The translations under genes and the position numbers were made by a program. From Anaerolineae bacterium (GTDB lineage Bacteria > Chloroflexota > Anaerolineae > Promineifilales > Promineifilaceae), in assembly GCA_028277515.1 (NCBI GenBank), contig JANQGC010000304.1:1-12023 (forward strand): a DNA stretch of 12,023 nt, in the 5' to 3' direction. This document shows positions 5,766 through 12,023 of the stretch, in pieces (positions within the stretch are counted from its first letter, which is position 1; the number at the start of each line of letters is the position of its first letter). The notes under the pieces were generated by a model. The model had not been told where the DNA came from and searched no databases. It saw nothing but the letters and a program-made list of their open reading frames with translations.

Positions 5766-7652
5766 ATGATGAAAAAGTTTACCCTGATTGCCTTACTAAT
5801 CGTATTTGGCTTATTGCTCGTTGCCTGCGGCGGCGGCGCTGAGCCGGCAACCGAAGAGGCTGCATCAAATGTTCAAGAAGTCGTTGAAGAACCGGCTCCT
5901 GCTGAAGTCACTGAGGAACCGGTCGAAGAAGAAATGGTCGAAGAACCGGCTGAAGAAGTCATGGAAGAAGAAGGAGAAGAAATGACTGAGGAGCCGGCTG
6001 AAGAGGAAATGGCGGCCGAGTTGTCAGACGCCGACCTTGATTCAGCATTCGATGTCTTCCTGGCTGACATGGAAGCATACAATACTATCGGCATTGATGC
6101 CGTCAACGAAGCAATTGTAGAAGGAAACGCACCATTCCTGCTAGACGTACGAGAACCGGGCGAACTGGAAGAGAATGGTTGGATCGAAGGGACGGTCAAC
6201 ATTCCCCTGCGTGAGATTGTCACCCATGTATCTGCATTGCCCAGCTTTGATACGCCTATCGTCAGCTACTGCGGCAGCGGCTGGCGCTGCACCATTGCGC
6301 TAACCGCCCTGGAAGCGATGGGTTGGCAAGATGTGAAGGGCCTGAAAGGTGGCAGCTTTGGTGGCTGGGTAGAGGCTGGTTATCCCATTGTTGAAGGCGA
6401 ATTACCCGCCTTGGTCGAACTCAACGAAGCGGACCCCGATCCGGCTATGGCCGCGGCGATGGACGAGATGCTCAGCAGCGTACCTGATGGTTTTGGCGTG
6501 ATGACGGCCGAAAATCTCAATACGGTGCTGGCGGAAAATCCGGATTTGATCCTGATTGATGTTCGCCGGCCGGAAGAGATTGAAGAAAATGGGTACATCG
6601 ACGCTGAAAACGTGATCTTCATCCCCCTGGAAGATTTCATTGCTGGCAAAGATCAATGGCCTGATGATTTAGACGCTCCCATTGTCATTTACTGTGGCAG
6701 CGGCCATCGCTCGACGATTGCCATGAGCATCCTCTGGTCATATGGCTACACAGATGTGTACAGTCTCAAAGGGGGCTATGGCGCCTGGGCCTCTGAAGGT
6801 TATCCCACGGTTGGCGGGATGGAATTAGCGGAGGAGCCGGCAGCCGGCGAAGCCGATCTTGATGGCGCTTTCACTACATTCCTGGCAGGTATGGAAAGTT
6901 ACGACACGATTAGCCTGGATGACCTGAACCTGGCGCTGGCAGAAGACCCACCACCATTCTTGTTAGACGTCCGTGAACTGTCTGAGCTTGAAGAAAACGG
7001 GCATATCGAAGGGGCCGTTCAAATTCCTCTGAGGGAGGTAGCCGATAACATCCAATACTTACCCAGCTTCGATACGCCCATCGTCAGCTACTGCGGCAGT
7101 GGTTGGCGCTGCACCATCGCCCTCGCCGCCCTGGAAGGGATGGGTTGGGAAAATGTCAAGAGTTTGAAGGGTGGCAGCTTCGGAGGCTGGGTTGAAGAAG
7201 GATACCCCGTCGTCGAAGGGGCGGCTCTGGAACCTATGGAGCTGAATGCGGCCGAGCCGGATGCGGCCGCTGTGGCTGAAATGCAGGAGATGCTGCAAAA
7301 TGTGCCTGAAGGTTTCGGTGTCATCACGGCCGACGATTTGAACATCGCTCTGGCTGATAACCCTGACCTGATTCTAATCGATGTTCGCCGTGACGAAGAA
7401 CTGGCCGAAAACGGCGTCATCGAAGCGGAAAACTGGATTCACATCCCCCTGGAAGATTTCATCGCCGATAAAGATCAATGGCCTGAGGATCTCGAGGCAC
7501 CCATCGTCATTTACTGTGGCAGCGGGCACCGATCCACCATCGCCATGGCCATTCTCTGGTCTTACGGCTATACGGATGTGCACAGCTTAAGAGGTGGCTT
7601 TGGCGGCTGGGTTGAAGCCGGTTATCCCGCGGCCGAATTTACAGCACCGTAA
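5766..7652 (+). CDS. Tetra-rhodanese lipoprotein (four rhodanese domains, A-B-A-B)
   Basis: 628 residues from ATG 5766, with AGGAG (5753-5757) 8 nt upstream; the frame is open further back to 5613, but that part overlaps the cytochrome gene and lacks a ribosome site. A lipoprotein signal ends LLLVAC (Cys21), followed by a Glu/Pro-rich spacer (about 25-84). Four rhodanese domains follow, at about 105-210, 245-355, 380-484 and 519-625. Each has the LLDVRE/LIDVRR motif, an active-site loop with catalytic Cys (169, 310, 443, 584) and a closing GG.(F/Y)G.W motif. A domains have YCGSGWRC, with a second Cys six residues on; B domains have YCGSGHRS. Equivalent bases of the two A-B halves are exactly 822 bp (274 codons) apart, so the gene arose by in-frame tandem duplication. 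Rhodaneses carry sulfane sulfur, or bind selenium species, as a Cys persulfide. Membrane attachment outside the cytoplasm and the neighbouring cytochrome suggest delivery or capture of a sulfur/selenium substrate for electron transfer (inference). Confidence 0.93.
   Translation: MMKKFTLIALLIVFGLLLVACGGGAEPATEEAASNVQEVVEEPAPAEVTEEPVEEEMVEEPAEEVMEEEGEEMTEEPAEEEMAAELSDADLDSAFDVFLADMEAYNTIGIDAVNEAIVEGNAPFLLDVREPGELEENGWIEGTVNIPLREIVTHVSALPSFDTPIVSYCGSGWRCTIALTALEAMGWQDVKGLKGGSFGGWVEAGYPIVEGELPALVELNEADPDPAMAAAMDEMLSSVPDGFGVMTAENLNTVLAENPDLILIDVRRPEEIEENGYIDAENVIFIPLEDFIAGKDQWPDDLDAPIVIYCGSGHRSTIAMSILWSYGYTDVYSLKGGYGAWASEGYPTVGGMELAEEPAAGEADLDGAFTTFLAGMESYDTISLDDLNLALAEDPPPFLLDVRELSELEENGHIEGAVQIPLREVADNIQYLPSFDTPIVSYCGSGWRCTIALAALEGMGWENVKSLKGGSFGGWVEEGYPVVEGAALEPMELNAAEPDAAAVAEMQEMLQNVPEGFGVITADDLNIALADNPDLILIDVRRDEELAENGVIEAENWIHIPLEDFIADKDQWPEDLEAPIVIYCGSGHRSTIAMAILWSYGYTDVHSLRGGFGGWVEAGYPAAEFTAP
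6030..7640 (+). repeat. Tandem in-frame 822-bp duplication within the rhodanese gene
   Basis: The bases around both active-site loops recur with a constant offset of 822: GTCAGCTACTGCGGCAG at 6261 and 7083, and AT(T/C)GTCATTTACTGTGGCAG at 6681 and 7503. Protein identity between the halves is high along the whole unit, with many synonymous differences, so the duplication is not very recent but is well maintained. Outer limits are approximate. Confidence 0.85.
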
Positions 7653-7680
7653 AGATTCAAGTAACTTCTCCATTTAGATT

Positions 7681-7719
7681 TTGAGGCCATTTCATGTTTA
7701 TGAAATGGCCTCAATTTTT
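7681..7719 (+). terminator. Strong rho-independent terminator of the cytochrome-rhodanese operon
   Basis: TTGAGGCCATTTCAT (7681-7695) pairs perfectly, 15 bp, with 7700-7714 around a GTTT loop, followed by TTTTT (7715-7719). It starts 28 bp after the rhodanese stop codon and separates this operon from gyrA. Confidence 0.95.
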
Positions 7720-7778
7720 ATCACCCTGCTATTATTTCAGCCCTGACTCATAAAGTCGCTGAAAAAAGGATATTAAGG

Positions 7779-7784
7779 TATAAT
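7779..7784 (+). promoter_or_regulatory. Candidate -10 box (TATAAT) for the gyrA leader
   Basis: A perfect TATAAT at 7779-7784 lies between the upstream terminator and the gyrA leader. No good -35 is seen at 16-18 nt (7756-7761 reads TCGCTG), so the promoter may be weak or activator-dependent. Expected start is near 7791. Confidence 0.4.
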
Positions 7785-7790
7785 TAACTG

Positions 7791-7890
7791 GTTTAAGGGA
7801 CGTCTTTTGCTGCATAAAAAACAAGATTGAAAGTGCGGTTAATCCGCGACCAAATAAGACTGGTATCCAGGCGGGAGTACCCGCCTTTTT
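7791..7890 (+). ncRNA. Candidate gyrA attenuator leader or terminated small RNA
   Basis: About 100 nt from the predicted start to a T-run. Hairpins visible: GCGG-TTAAT-CCGC (7835-7847), CTGG-TAT-CCAG (7860-7870), and the terminal GGCGGG-AGTA-CCCGCC plus TTTTT (7870-7890). An outer helix GTCTT (7802-7806) with AAGAC (7856-7860) is possible. GCGG at 7835-7838 could instead pair with CCGC at 7881-7884, breaking the terminator. No known riboswitch or RNA family is recognised and no convincing leader peptide was seen. Confidence 0.35.
7869..7890 (+). terminator. Terminator-like hairpin upstream of gyrA
   Basis: AGGCGGG-AGTA-CCCGCCT followed by TTTT: seven pairs, mostly G-C, and a T-run. It lies 46 bp before the gyrA start and downstream of the TATAAT box, so transcripts reaching gyrA from that promoter must pass it. 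Confidence 0.75.
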
Positions 7891-7935
7891 CTGTTCAATG
7901 CAGCCATCAGTAAGGGCAAATCCTTGGAGGTTTCT

Positions 7936-10461
7936 TTGGAGATAGGCACCGTCAACACAATCGATATCAACCGGGAGATGCGCAACTCTTACCTCGATTA
8001 CGCCATGAGCGTCATCGTCGCCCGTGCGCTGCCCGATGCGCGGGATGGCTTAAAACCGGTGCATCGCCGCATCCTTTACGCTATGCACGATATGGGCATG
8101 CGCTACAACACACCGCATCGCAAAAGCGCACGTATCGTTGGTGAGGTTTTGGGTAAATACCATCCGCACGGGGATACCTCTGTTTATGATTCTATGGTAC
8201 GCATGGCGCAGGATTTCTCTATGCGCTATATGCTGATCGATGGGCAGGGAAATTTCGGCAGCATCGACGGCGACAATGCGGCCGCCATGCGCTACACCGA
8301 AGCGCGCATGGCTCGAATCGCCAACGAACTGTTAGAAGACATTGACAAAAACACCGTCGACTTCGGACCCAATTTCGATGACAGCTTGCAAGAGCCAATC
8401 CTTCTGCCGGCCCGGCTGCCCAATTTGCTTTTAAATGGCTCCTCCGGCATTGCTGTCGGTATGGCTACCAATATCCCGCCGCACAATCTCAATGAATTAT
8501 GCGACGCTATCACCTTTCTCATCGACCGCCAGGAAGATGCCGATAATGTCACCCTGGATGAACTGATGCATTTCGTTACTGGGCCGGATTTCCCCACTGG
8601 GGGCATCATTGTCGGTAGTGAAGGCATCCGCAGCGCCTACGCCACGGGTCGAGGGCGTATCGTGGTACGTGCTGTGGCTACGATCCAGGACAATCCAAGC
8701 AGCCCGGGACGACAGCAGATCGAGGTCACGGAACTGCCCTACCAGGTCAATAAATCTTTGCTCATTCAGCGCATGGCCGAATTGGTGAACAAAGGCGTTC
8801 TCTCTGACATTTCAGATCTGCGAGATGCCTCCGACCGGCGCGGCATTTCCATCATTATCGAGTTAAAACGGGGCACCCAGCCGCTGAAAGTGCTCAATCA
8901 GCTTTACAAACATACCAACCTGCAAACGACATTTGGGGTGCAGATGCTGGCCCTGGTGGATCGCCAACCACGCCTGCTGTCGTTAAAACGGGCGCTGCAA
9001 ATTTACATCGACCATCGTGTGGAGGTCATCACCCGGCGCACACAGTTTGAGCTAGACAAAGCGCTGCGCCGCCAGCATATCCTCGAAGGGCTGCTGATCG
9101 CCCTGGATAATTTGGACGCCGTCATTGAGACGATTCGCAATTCGGCCGATGTCGATGTCGCTCGCGCCCAATTGATCGCCAACTTTGAACTGAGCGAAGA
9201 ACAAGCCAACGCCATCCTGGACATGCAGCTGCGTCGCCTGGCTGCCCTGGAACGGAAAAAGATCGAAGATGAGCATAAAGAGATTACCGCCCATATCGAA
9301 TATCTGCGGGGTCTCCTGGCGGATGTCAATAAGATTTTGGACATCATCAAAGAAGATTTAGCCGCTCTCAAAGAACGTTACGGCGATGAGCGACGTACCG
9401 AAATCGCCTGGGGCATGGACGCCGAGTTCAATATGGAAGATCTGGTGCGTGATGAAGATGTCTTTATCTCTATTACCCGGCGCGGATTTGTGAAACGCAC
9501 CCCCGTGACTACTTACCGTACGCAAGCCCGTGGGGGTAAGGGTTTAATCGGCATGACCACGCGGGGCGAAGATGAGTTGGAAAACCTTTTCACTGCCGGA
9601 ACCCATAACAGCATCCTCTGTTTTTCCGATCGCGGGAAAGTATATTCCATTAAGGCATATGAAGTGCCGGAAATGGATCGCACGGCCAAGGGCACGTCGC
9701 TGATGAATATTTTACCCTTAATGCCCGAGGAAAAAATCACGGCCGTTGTGCCCGTGCCCGATTTTGAGGATGCGGAATATCTGACCATGATTACCCGCAA
9801 AGGGCGCATCAAGCGCGTCGAGCTGAAAGTTTTCTCCAGGGTTCGTGCCAGTGGTTTAATCGCTCTGACCCTGGATGAAGATGATCGGTTAGGTTGGGTC
9901 AAAATGACCGACGGAGACCAGGATTTGATCCTGGTCAGCGAACAGGGCAAGGGCATTCGCTTCAACGAGGAAGATGTCCGCTCTATGGGACGCACGGCCG
10001 CCGGGGTACAGGCTATGCTCCTGGACACATGGGATAATGTGGCCGGGGCTGATGTCGTTTCCCCAGGCGATGACTTGCTGATCATAACTGAGAAGGGGTA
10101 TGGCAAGCGCACGCCACTTACTGAGTACCGTACCCAGAACCGGCGCGGGCAGGGTGTACGAGCCATGATCCTTGAACCCAATCGCACGGGAAAGATCATT
10201 GAAGCCCGTGTTGTAACGAAGGGCGACGAGGTAACCTTCATCTCCACCAATGGGATCATCCTGCGCACTTCCAGCGATTATATTTCTCAGCAGGGTCGTT
10301 CCACCCAGGGCTTCAGAATTATGGATCTACGGGATGGTGACACAGTGGCCTCTATGGCTGTGCTGCGTGAGGGATATTTGTCCGGCTCCAATGAGAGCGA
10401 AAATGGGCAAGGTGACCCGGCCGATTTGGACAACTCCATTGAGGCCCCTTTGACTGAGTAG
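7936..10461 (+). CDS. gyrA: DNA gyrase subunit A
   Basis: 841 residues. Cuts and rejoins DNA as the A subunit of the A2B2 gyrase that introduces negative supercoils. The breakage-reunion core is intact: [17 protein letters not shown], the [12 protein letters not shown] region, and [10 protein letters not shown] with catalytic Tyr120. The C-terminal beta-pinwheel carries a GyrA box, QARGGKG (530-536), which separates it from ParC, and a second related loop TQNRRGQG; it ends in an acidic tail. Normal length for the family. Start: GGAGG (7926-7930) lies 5 nt before TTG 7936, so this is preferred over the in-frame TTG at 7924, which would place the ribosome site inside the gene. The residue matching E. 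coli Ser83 is Thr81, and that matching Asp87 is Asp85; Thr is a natural variant in several bacteria. No gyrB in the window. Expression may be controlled by the upstream terminator-like hairpin. Confidence 0.97.
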   Translation: MEIGTVNTIDINREMRNSYLDYAMSVIVARALPDARDGLKPVHRRILYAMHDMGMRYNTPHRKSARIVGEVLGKYHPHGDTSVYDSMVRMAQDFSMRYMLIDGQGNFGSIDGDNAAAMRYTEARMARIANELLEDIDKNTVDFGPNFDDSLQEPILLPARLPNLLLNGSSGIAVGMATNIPPHNLNELCDAITFLIDRQEDADNVTLDELMHFVTGPDFPTGGIIVGSEGIRSAYATGRGRIVVRAVATIQDNPSSPGRQQIEVTELPYQVNKSLLIQRMAELVNKGVLSDISDLRDASDRRGISIIIELKRGTQPLKVLNQLYKHTNLQTTFGVQMLALVDRQPRLLSLKRALQIYIDHRVEVITRRTQFELDKALRRQHILEGLLIALDNLDAVIETIRNSADVDVARAQLIANFELSEEQANAILDMQLRRLAALERKKIEDEHKEITAHIEYLRGLLADVNKILDIIKEDLAALKERYGDERRTEIAWGMDAEFNMEDLVRDEDVFISITRRGFVKRTPVTTYRTQARGGKGLIGMTTRGEDELENLFTAGTHNSILCFSDRGKVYSIKAYEVPEMDRTAKGTSLMNILPLMPEEKITAVVPVPDFEDAEYLTMITRKGRIKRVELKVFSRVRASGLIALTLDEDDRLGWVKMTDGDQDLILVSEQGKGIRFNEEDVRSMGRTAAGVQAMLLDTWDNVAGADVVSPGDDLLIITEKGYGKRTPLTEYRTQNRRGQGVRAMILEPNRTGKIIEARVVTKGDEVTFISTNGIILRTSSDYISQQGRSTQGFRIMDLRDGDTVASMAVLREGYLSGSNESENGQGDPADLDNSIEAPLTE

Positions 10462-10477
10462 CCAAACAAATGGTTAT

Positions 10478-11350
10478 TCAACGTGCCCGGTTGAGATCAA
10501 TATCGGCGCTTTGAGCACCGAAAAGATGGCCGCGCTTATTGTTCGTGCCGCTGAATTGCCACAGCCAGTAGGCATTCCAATCTGTAGGAATATTGGCGGC
10601 ATAATAATCAAAACTGCTCACCCATAACCTGTAATCCGATGCCCAGGGTACCGGCCCGCCAAATCTAGCATTATTCCAATACCAGGCGGCCGTGTAGATA
10701 ACCGGCCGAACACCCAATTCAGCCTCAATAATTTTGAGCCAGTTTAGTATATGGTCAGGGTCCGGCGCTGCTTTTCCATCCTCCACATCCAGAACCGGCG
10801 GCAAGACAGCATCATAATCACCCACTGTACGTAGAAAATTTTGCACTTGTGCTTCACTGTCAACTCCATTTAGAAAATAATGGTAAGCCCCGAGTTTTAT
10901 ATTCGTCTGCCGCACCCCGTTCCAATTTTCAAAAAACCGGGGATCGACCCACTCCCGCCCTTCAGTAGCTTTGATATAAGCCAGTGTCGCGCCTGCTTCC
11001 TGACATTTGAACCAATCCATCTCGCCCTGCCAATGAGAAACATCGACGCCATATTCGCCAGGGAAAATTACTTCTTGCTCTGCAGGTGGCAAATCGCGAA
11101 ACTCAACCACGGTCCCCGGATAATGCTCAGCATACCAATCGCGGAAAAGCATTTGCTGCTCCGGACCGATGCCATAAAGGACGGCCGTCTTGTCTTCCAG
11201 ATCACCGATTCCTGCATCATCATAACTGAAGCCGACACTCTGCCGATTTTCATATGCCTGATCGCAAACGGCCAGCCATTGCTCCTGCTCGCTGATCTGG
11301 GGTACGACTAATACCGTTCGTTTATAAGGTACTCGGGGTTCGCCACTCAT
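10478..11350 (-). CDS. GH25 lysozyme (muramidase) with an extra N-terminal module
   Basis: 290 residues. The C-terminal domain (about 97-290) is a glycoside hydrolase family 25 barrel, cleaving the MurNAc-GlcNAc beta-1,4 bond of peptidoglycan. Visible motifs: YGVDVSHWQG (Asp103), LAYIKATEG..WVDPRF..N, LGAYHYF, PVLDVEDG with the DxE pair Asp188/Glu190 (Glu as proton donor in this family), PVIYTAAWYW, LWVSSF, WLWQFS and DIDLN. All usual active-site motifs seem intact. The first ~95 residues are a separate domain (RTVLVVP.., DDAGIGDLEDKTAVLYG.., EHYPGTVVEF) that I cannot assign. There is no signal peptide, odd for a wall hydrolase; it may act in lysis, be exported without a signal, or be a toxin-like effector. 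AGGTGG lies 8 nt before the ATG. It converges on gyrA with 16 bp between stops and no terminator seen there. Confidence 0.9.
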   Translation of the reverse strand: MSGEPRVPYKRTVLVVPQISEQEQWLAVCDQAYENRQSVGFSYDDAGIGDLEDKTAVLYGIGPEQQMLFRDWYAEHYPGTVVEFRDLPPAEQEVIFPGEYGVDVSHWQGEMDWFKCQEAGATLAYIKATEGREWVDPRFFENWNGVRQTNIKLGAYHYFLNGVDSEAQVQNFLRTVGDYDAVLPPVLDVEDGKAAPDPDHILNWLKIIEAELGVRPVIYTAAWYWNNARFGGPVPWASDYRLWVSSFDYYAANIPTDWNAYWLWQFSGTNNKRGHLFGAQSADIDLNRAR

Positions 11351-11353
11351 ATA

Positions 11354-11431
11354 ATTGCCACCTATATTGCCGATTACTGCTATTAATCACCAACCAGCAG
11401 AGTTGGAAACGATATTGCCGACCATTGCTGA
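11354..11431 (-). repeat. Four copies of an 8-bp motif (TCGGCAAT) in the GH25 leader
   Basis: On the minus strand: TCAGCAAT (11424-11431), TCGGCAAT (11414-11421), TCGGCAAT (11366-11373) and GTGGCAAT (11354-11361). All lie between the predicted promoter and the start codon; the last overlaps the Shine-Dalgarno. May be a regulator-binding array, RNA element, or chance. Confidence 0.4.
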
Positions 11432-11445
11432 CCGACACATGGTAA

Positions 11446-11473
11446 ATTATACTAAATTTGATTGGTTATTAAA
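11446..11473 (-). promoter_or_regulatory. Predicted promoter of the GH25 gene
   Basis: Minus strand: TTTAAT (-35, 11468-11473), a 16-nt spacer, TATAAT (-10, 11446-11451), giving a start near 11439 and a leader of about 90 nt. The -10 is perfect, the -35 weak. Confidence 0.45.
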
Positions 11474-11567
11474 GCAAAAATCAGCATGCACCAGCACATA
11501 TTTGATGGGTAAATAAACAACTTTTTCAGCCACCATAACTTATGATTTAGCTTGCCAATAATCCTCT

Positions 11568-11596
11568 TTTAGCCTATGATTTTCGCACAGTATAAG
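11568..11596 (+). promoter_or_regulatory. Weak candidate promoter for the lamin-tail protein gene
   Basis: TATAAG (11591-11596) with TTTAGC 17 bp upstream (11568-11573). The 300-bp gap between the GH25 start and the next gene (11351-11649) otherwise holds the GH25 promoter, its leader repeats and AT-rich sequence with no other gene I can support. Confidence 0.3.
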
Positions 11597-11649
11597 TGGA
11601 ATTTTCTATGCACTCGGCCTTGCCGGCCTGCTAAGGGGATCAAGAAAAC

Positions 11650-12023
11650 TTGGGTAAAAAATATTTAATGCGGCTTCTTGCACTCCTGGTGTCCTTAACT
11701 GGGGCAATGTTCATGACCGGAACGGCTTGGCAATCGGTGCGATCCGCTCCTATCTTCAATCCGGGCTCATCGTCTATCTTCATTAATGAAGTTGATGCGC
11801 TAACACCTGCCTCCGATACGGCCGAATTTGTTGAACTTTACGATGGCGGTCAGGGTAATACCACTCTTGATGGTTTGGTGTTGGTCTTTTTCAATGGCCA
11901 GGACGATGAATCGTATGCCGCCTTCGACCTTGACGGCCAACAAAGCGATCCTGATGGCTATTTCCTCGCCGGCAATCAAAATGTATCCGGCGTCGATCTT
12001 ACTTTTGCCGATGCGCTGCTGCA
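11650..12023 (+). CDS. Secreted protein with N-terminal lamin-tail-like domain (partial, continues beyond window)
   Basis: Read by hand: TTG at 11650 is the first possible start after an in-frame TAA at 11632, with AAGGGG 11 nt upstream; ATG 11668 is the alternative. The frame is open to the window end, about 124 codons. The start is a signal peptide (GKKYLMRLLALLVSL followed by a hydrophobic run), then SIFINEVDALTPASDTAEFV and ELYDGGQGNTTLDGLVLVFF, FDLDGQQSDPDGYFLAGN. The pattern INEV-(spacer)-EFVEL-(spacer)-LDG is typical of lamin-tail domains, found on secreted nucleases, phosphatases and surface proteins. The downstream catalytic domain is outside the window, so function is open. Confidence 0.8.
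   Translation, partial: MGKKYLMRLLALLVSLTGAMFMTGTAWQSVRSAPIFNPGSSSIFINEVDALTPASDTAEFVELYDGGQGNTTLDGLVLVFFNGQDDESYAAFDLDGQQSDPDGYFLAGNQNVSGVDLTFADALL

Noticed and set aside
8170..8200. Thr81 in the gyrase quinolone-target region read as a resistance mutation
   Set aside because: Thr occurs naturally at this position in several bacterial lineages; without relatives for comparison no resistance can be claimed.
9513..10268. 251-codon open frame on the minus strand
   Set aside because: Antisense to the well-conserved C-terminal domain of gyrA; Ser/Arg-rich shadow composition.
1..12023. CRISPR arrays, tRNA or rRNA genes, insertion sequences
   Set aside because: No regularly spaced repeats, cloverleaf-like segments, rRNA-like sequence or transposase motifs were seen; repeats present are short operator-like ones or the rhodanese duplication.

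Overview
The window looks like an accessory respiratory locus followed by housekeeping genes, most likely from a free-living anaerobic or facultative member of the Chloroflexota (Anaerolineae/Caldilineae-like). That placement is inferred from lipobox lipoproteins with long Glu/Pro linkers, frequent TTG starts, a GH25 lysozyme with an extra N-terminal module, a lamin-tail-type secreted protein and the general flavour of the proteins. No rRNA or marker search could be run.

Left part, minus strand (1-3937): a compact operon lysR > octaheme cytochrome c > Tat-exported protein with four [4Fe-4S] clusters > NrfD/HybB-like membrane protein, which runs off the left edge. The last three form a classic quinone/periplasm electron-transfer module with no catalytic molybdoenzyme visible in the window. 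Gene spacing is 25 bp, then a short overlap, then 1 bp.

Middle, plus strand (4163-7719): diverging from lysR is a lipoprotein multiheme cytochrome c. Its reading frame holds one CxxCH, then a single in-frame TGA, then eleven more CxxCH. The TGA is followed at the right distance by a short G-loop hairpin resembling a bacterial SECIS element. The likeliest reading is a 527-residue dodecaheme selenocytochrome; the alternatives are a nonsense mutation or a base error. Next comes a lipoprotein with four rhodanese domains in an A-B-A-B arrangement made by a 822-bp in-frame duplication, closed by a very strong intrinsic terminator. The 200-bp lysR/cytochrome intergenic region holds two recognisable divergent promoters, several perfect inverted or direct repeats, and a leader that can fold so as to hide the Shine-Dalgarno sequence.

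How these genes may work together (inference): the NrfD/Fe-S/octaheme module would exchange electrons between the quinone pool and outer-face cytochromes; the Sec-containing dodecaheme lipoprotein and the tetra-rhodanese lipoprotein would handle a sulfur or selenium/tellurium oxyanion substrate, or pass electrons outward. LysR probably controls both arms.

Right part (7720-12023): a 200-bp leader with a TATAAT box and a terminator-like hairpin precedes gyrA (TTG start), so gyrA may be attenuated or preceded by a small RNA. Convergent to gyrA is a GH25 muramidase gene with its own promoter. Finally, a secreted protein starting with a lamin-tail-like domain begins at 11650 and runs off the right edge. 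I saw no tRNA, rRNA, CRISPR array, transposase or insertion sequence.
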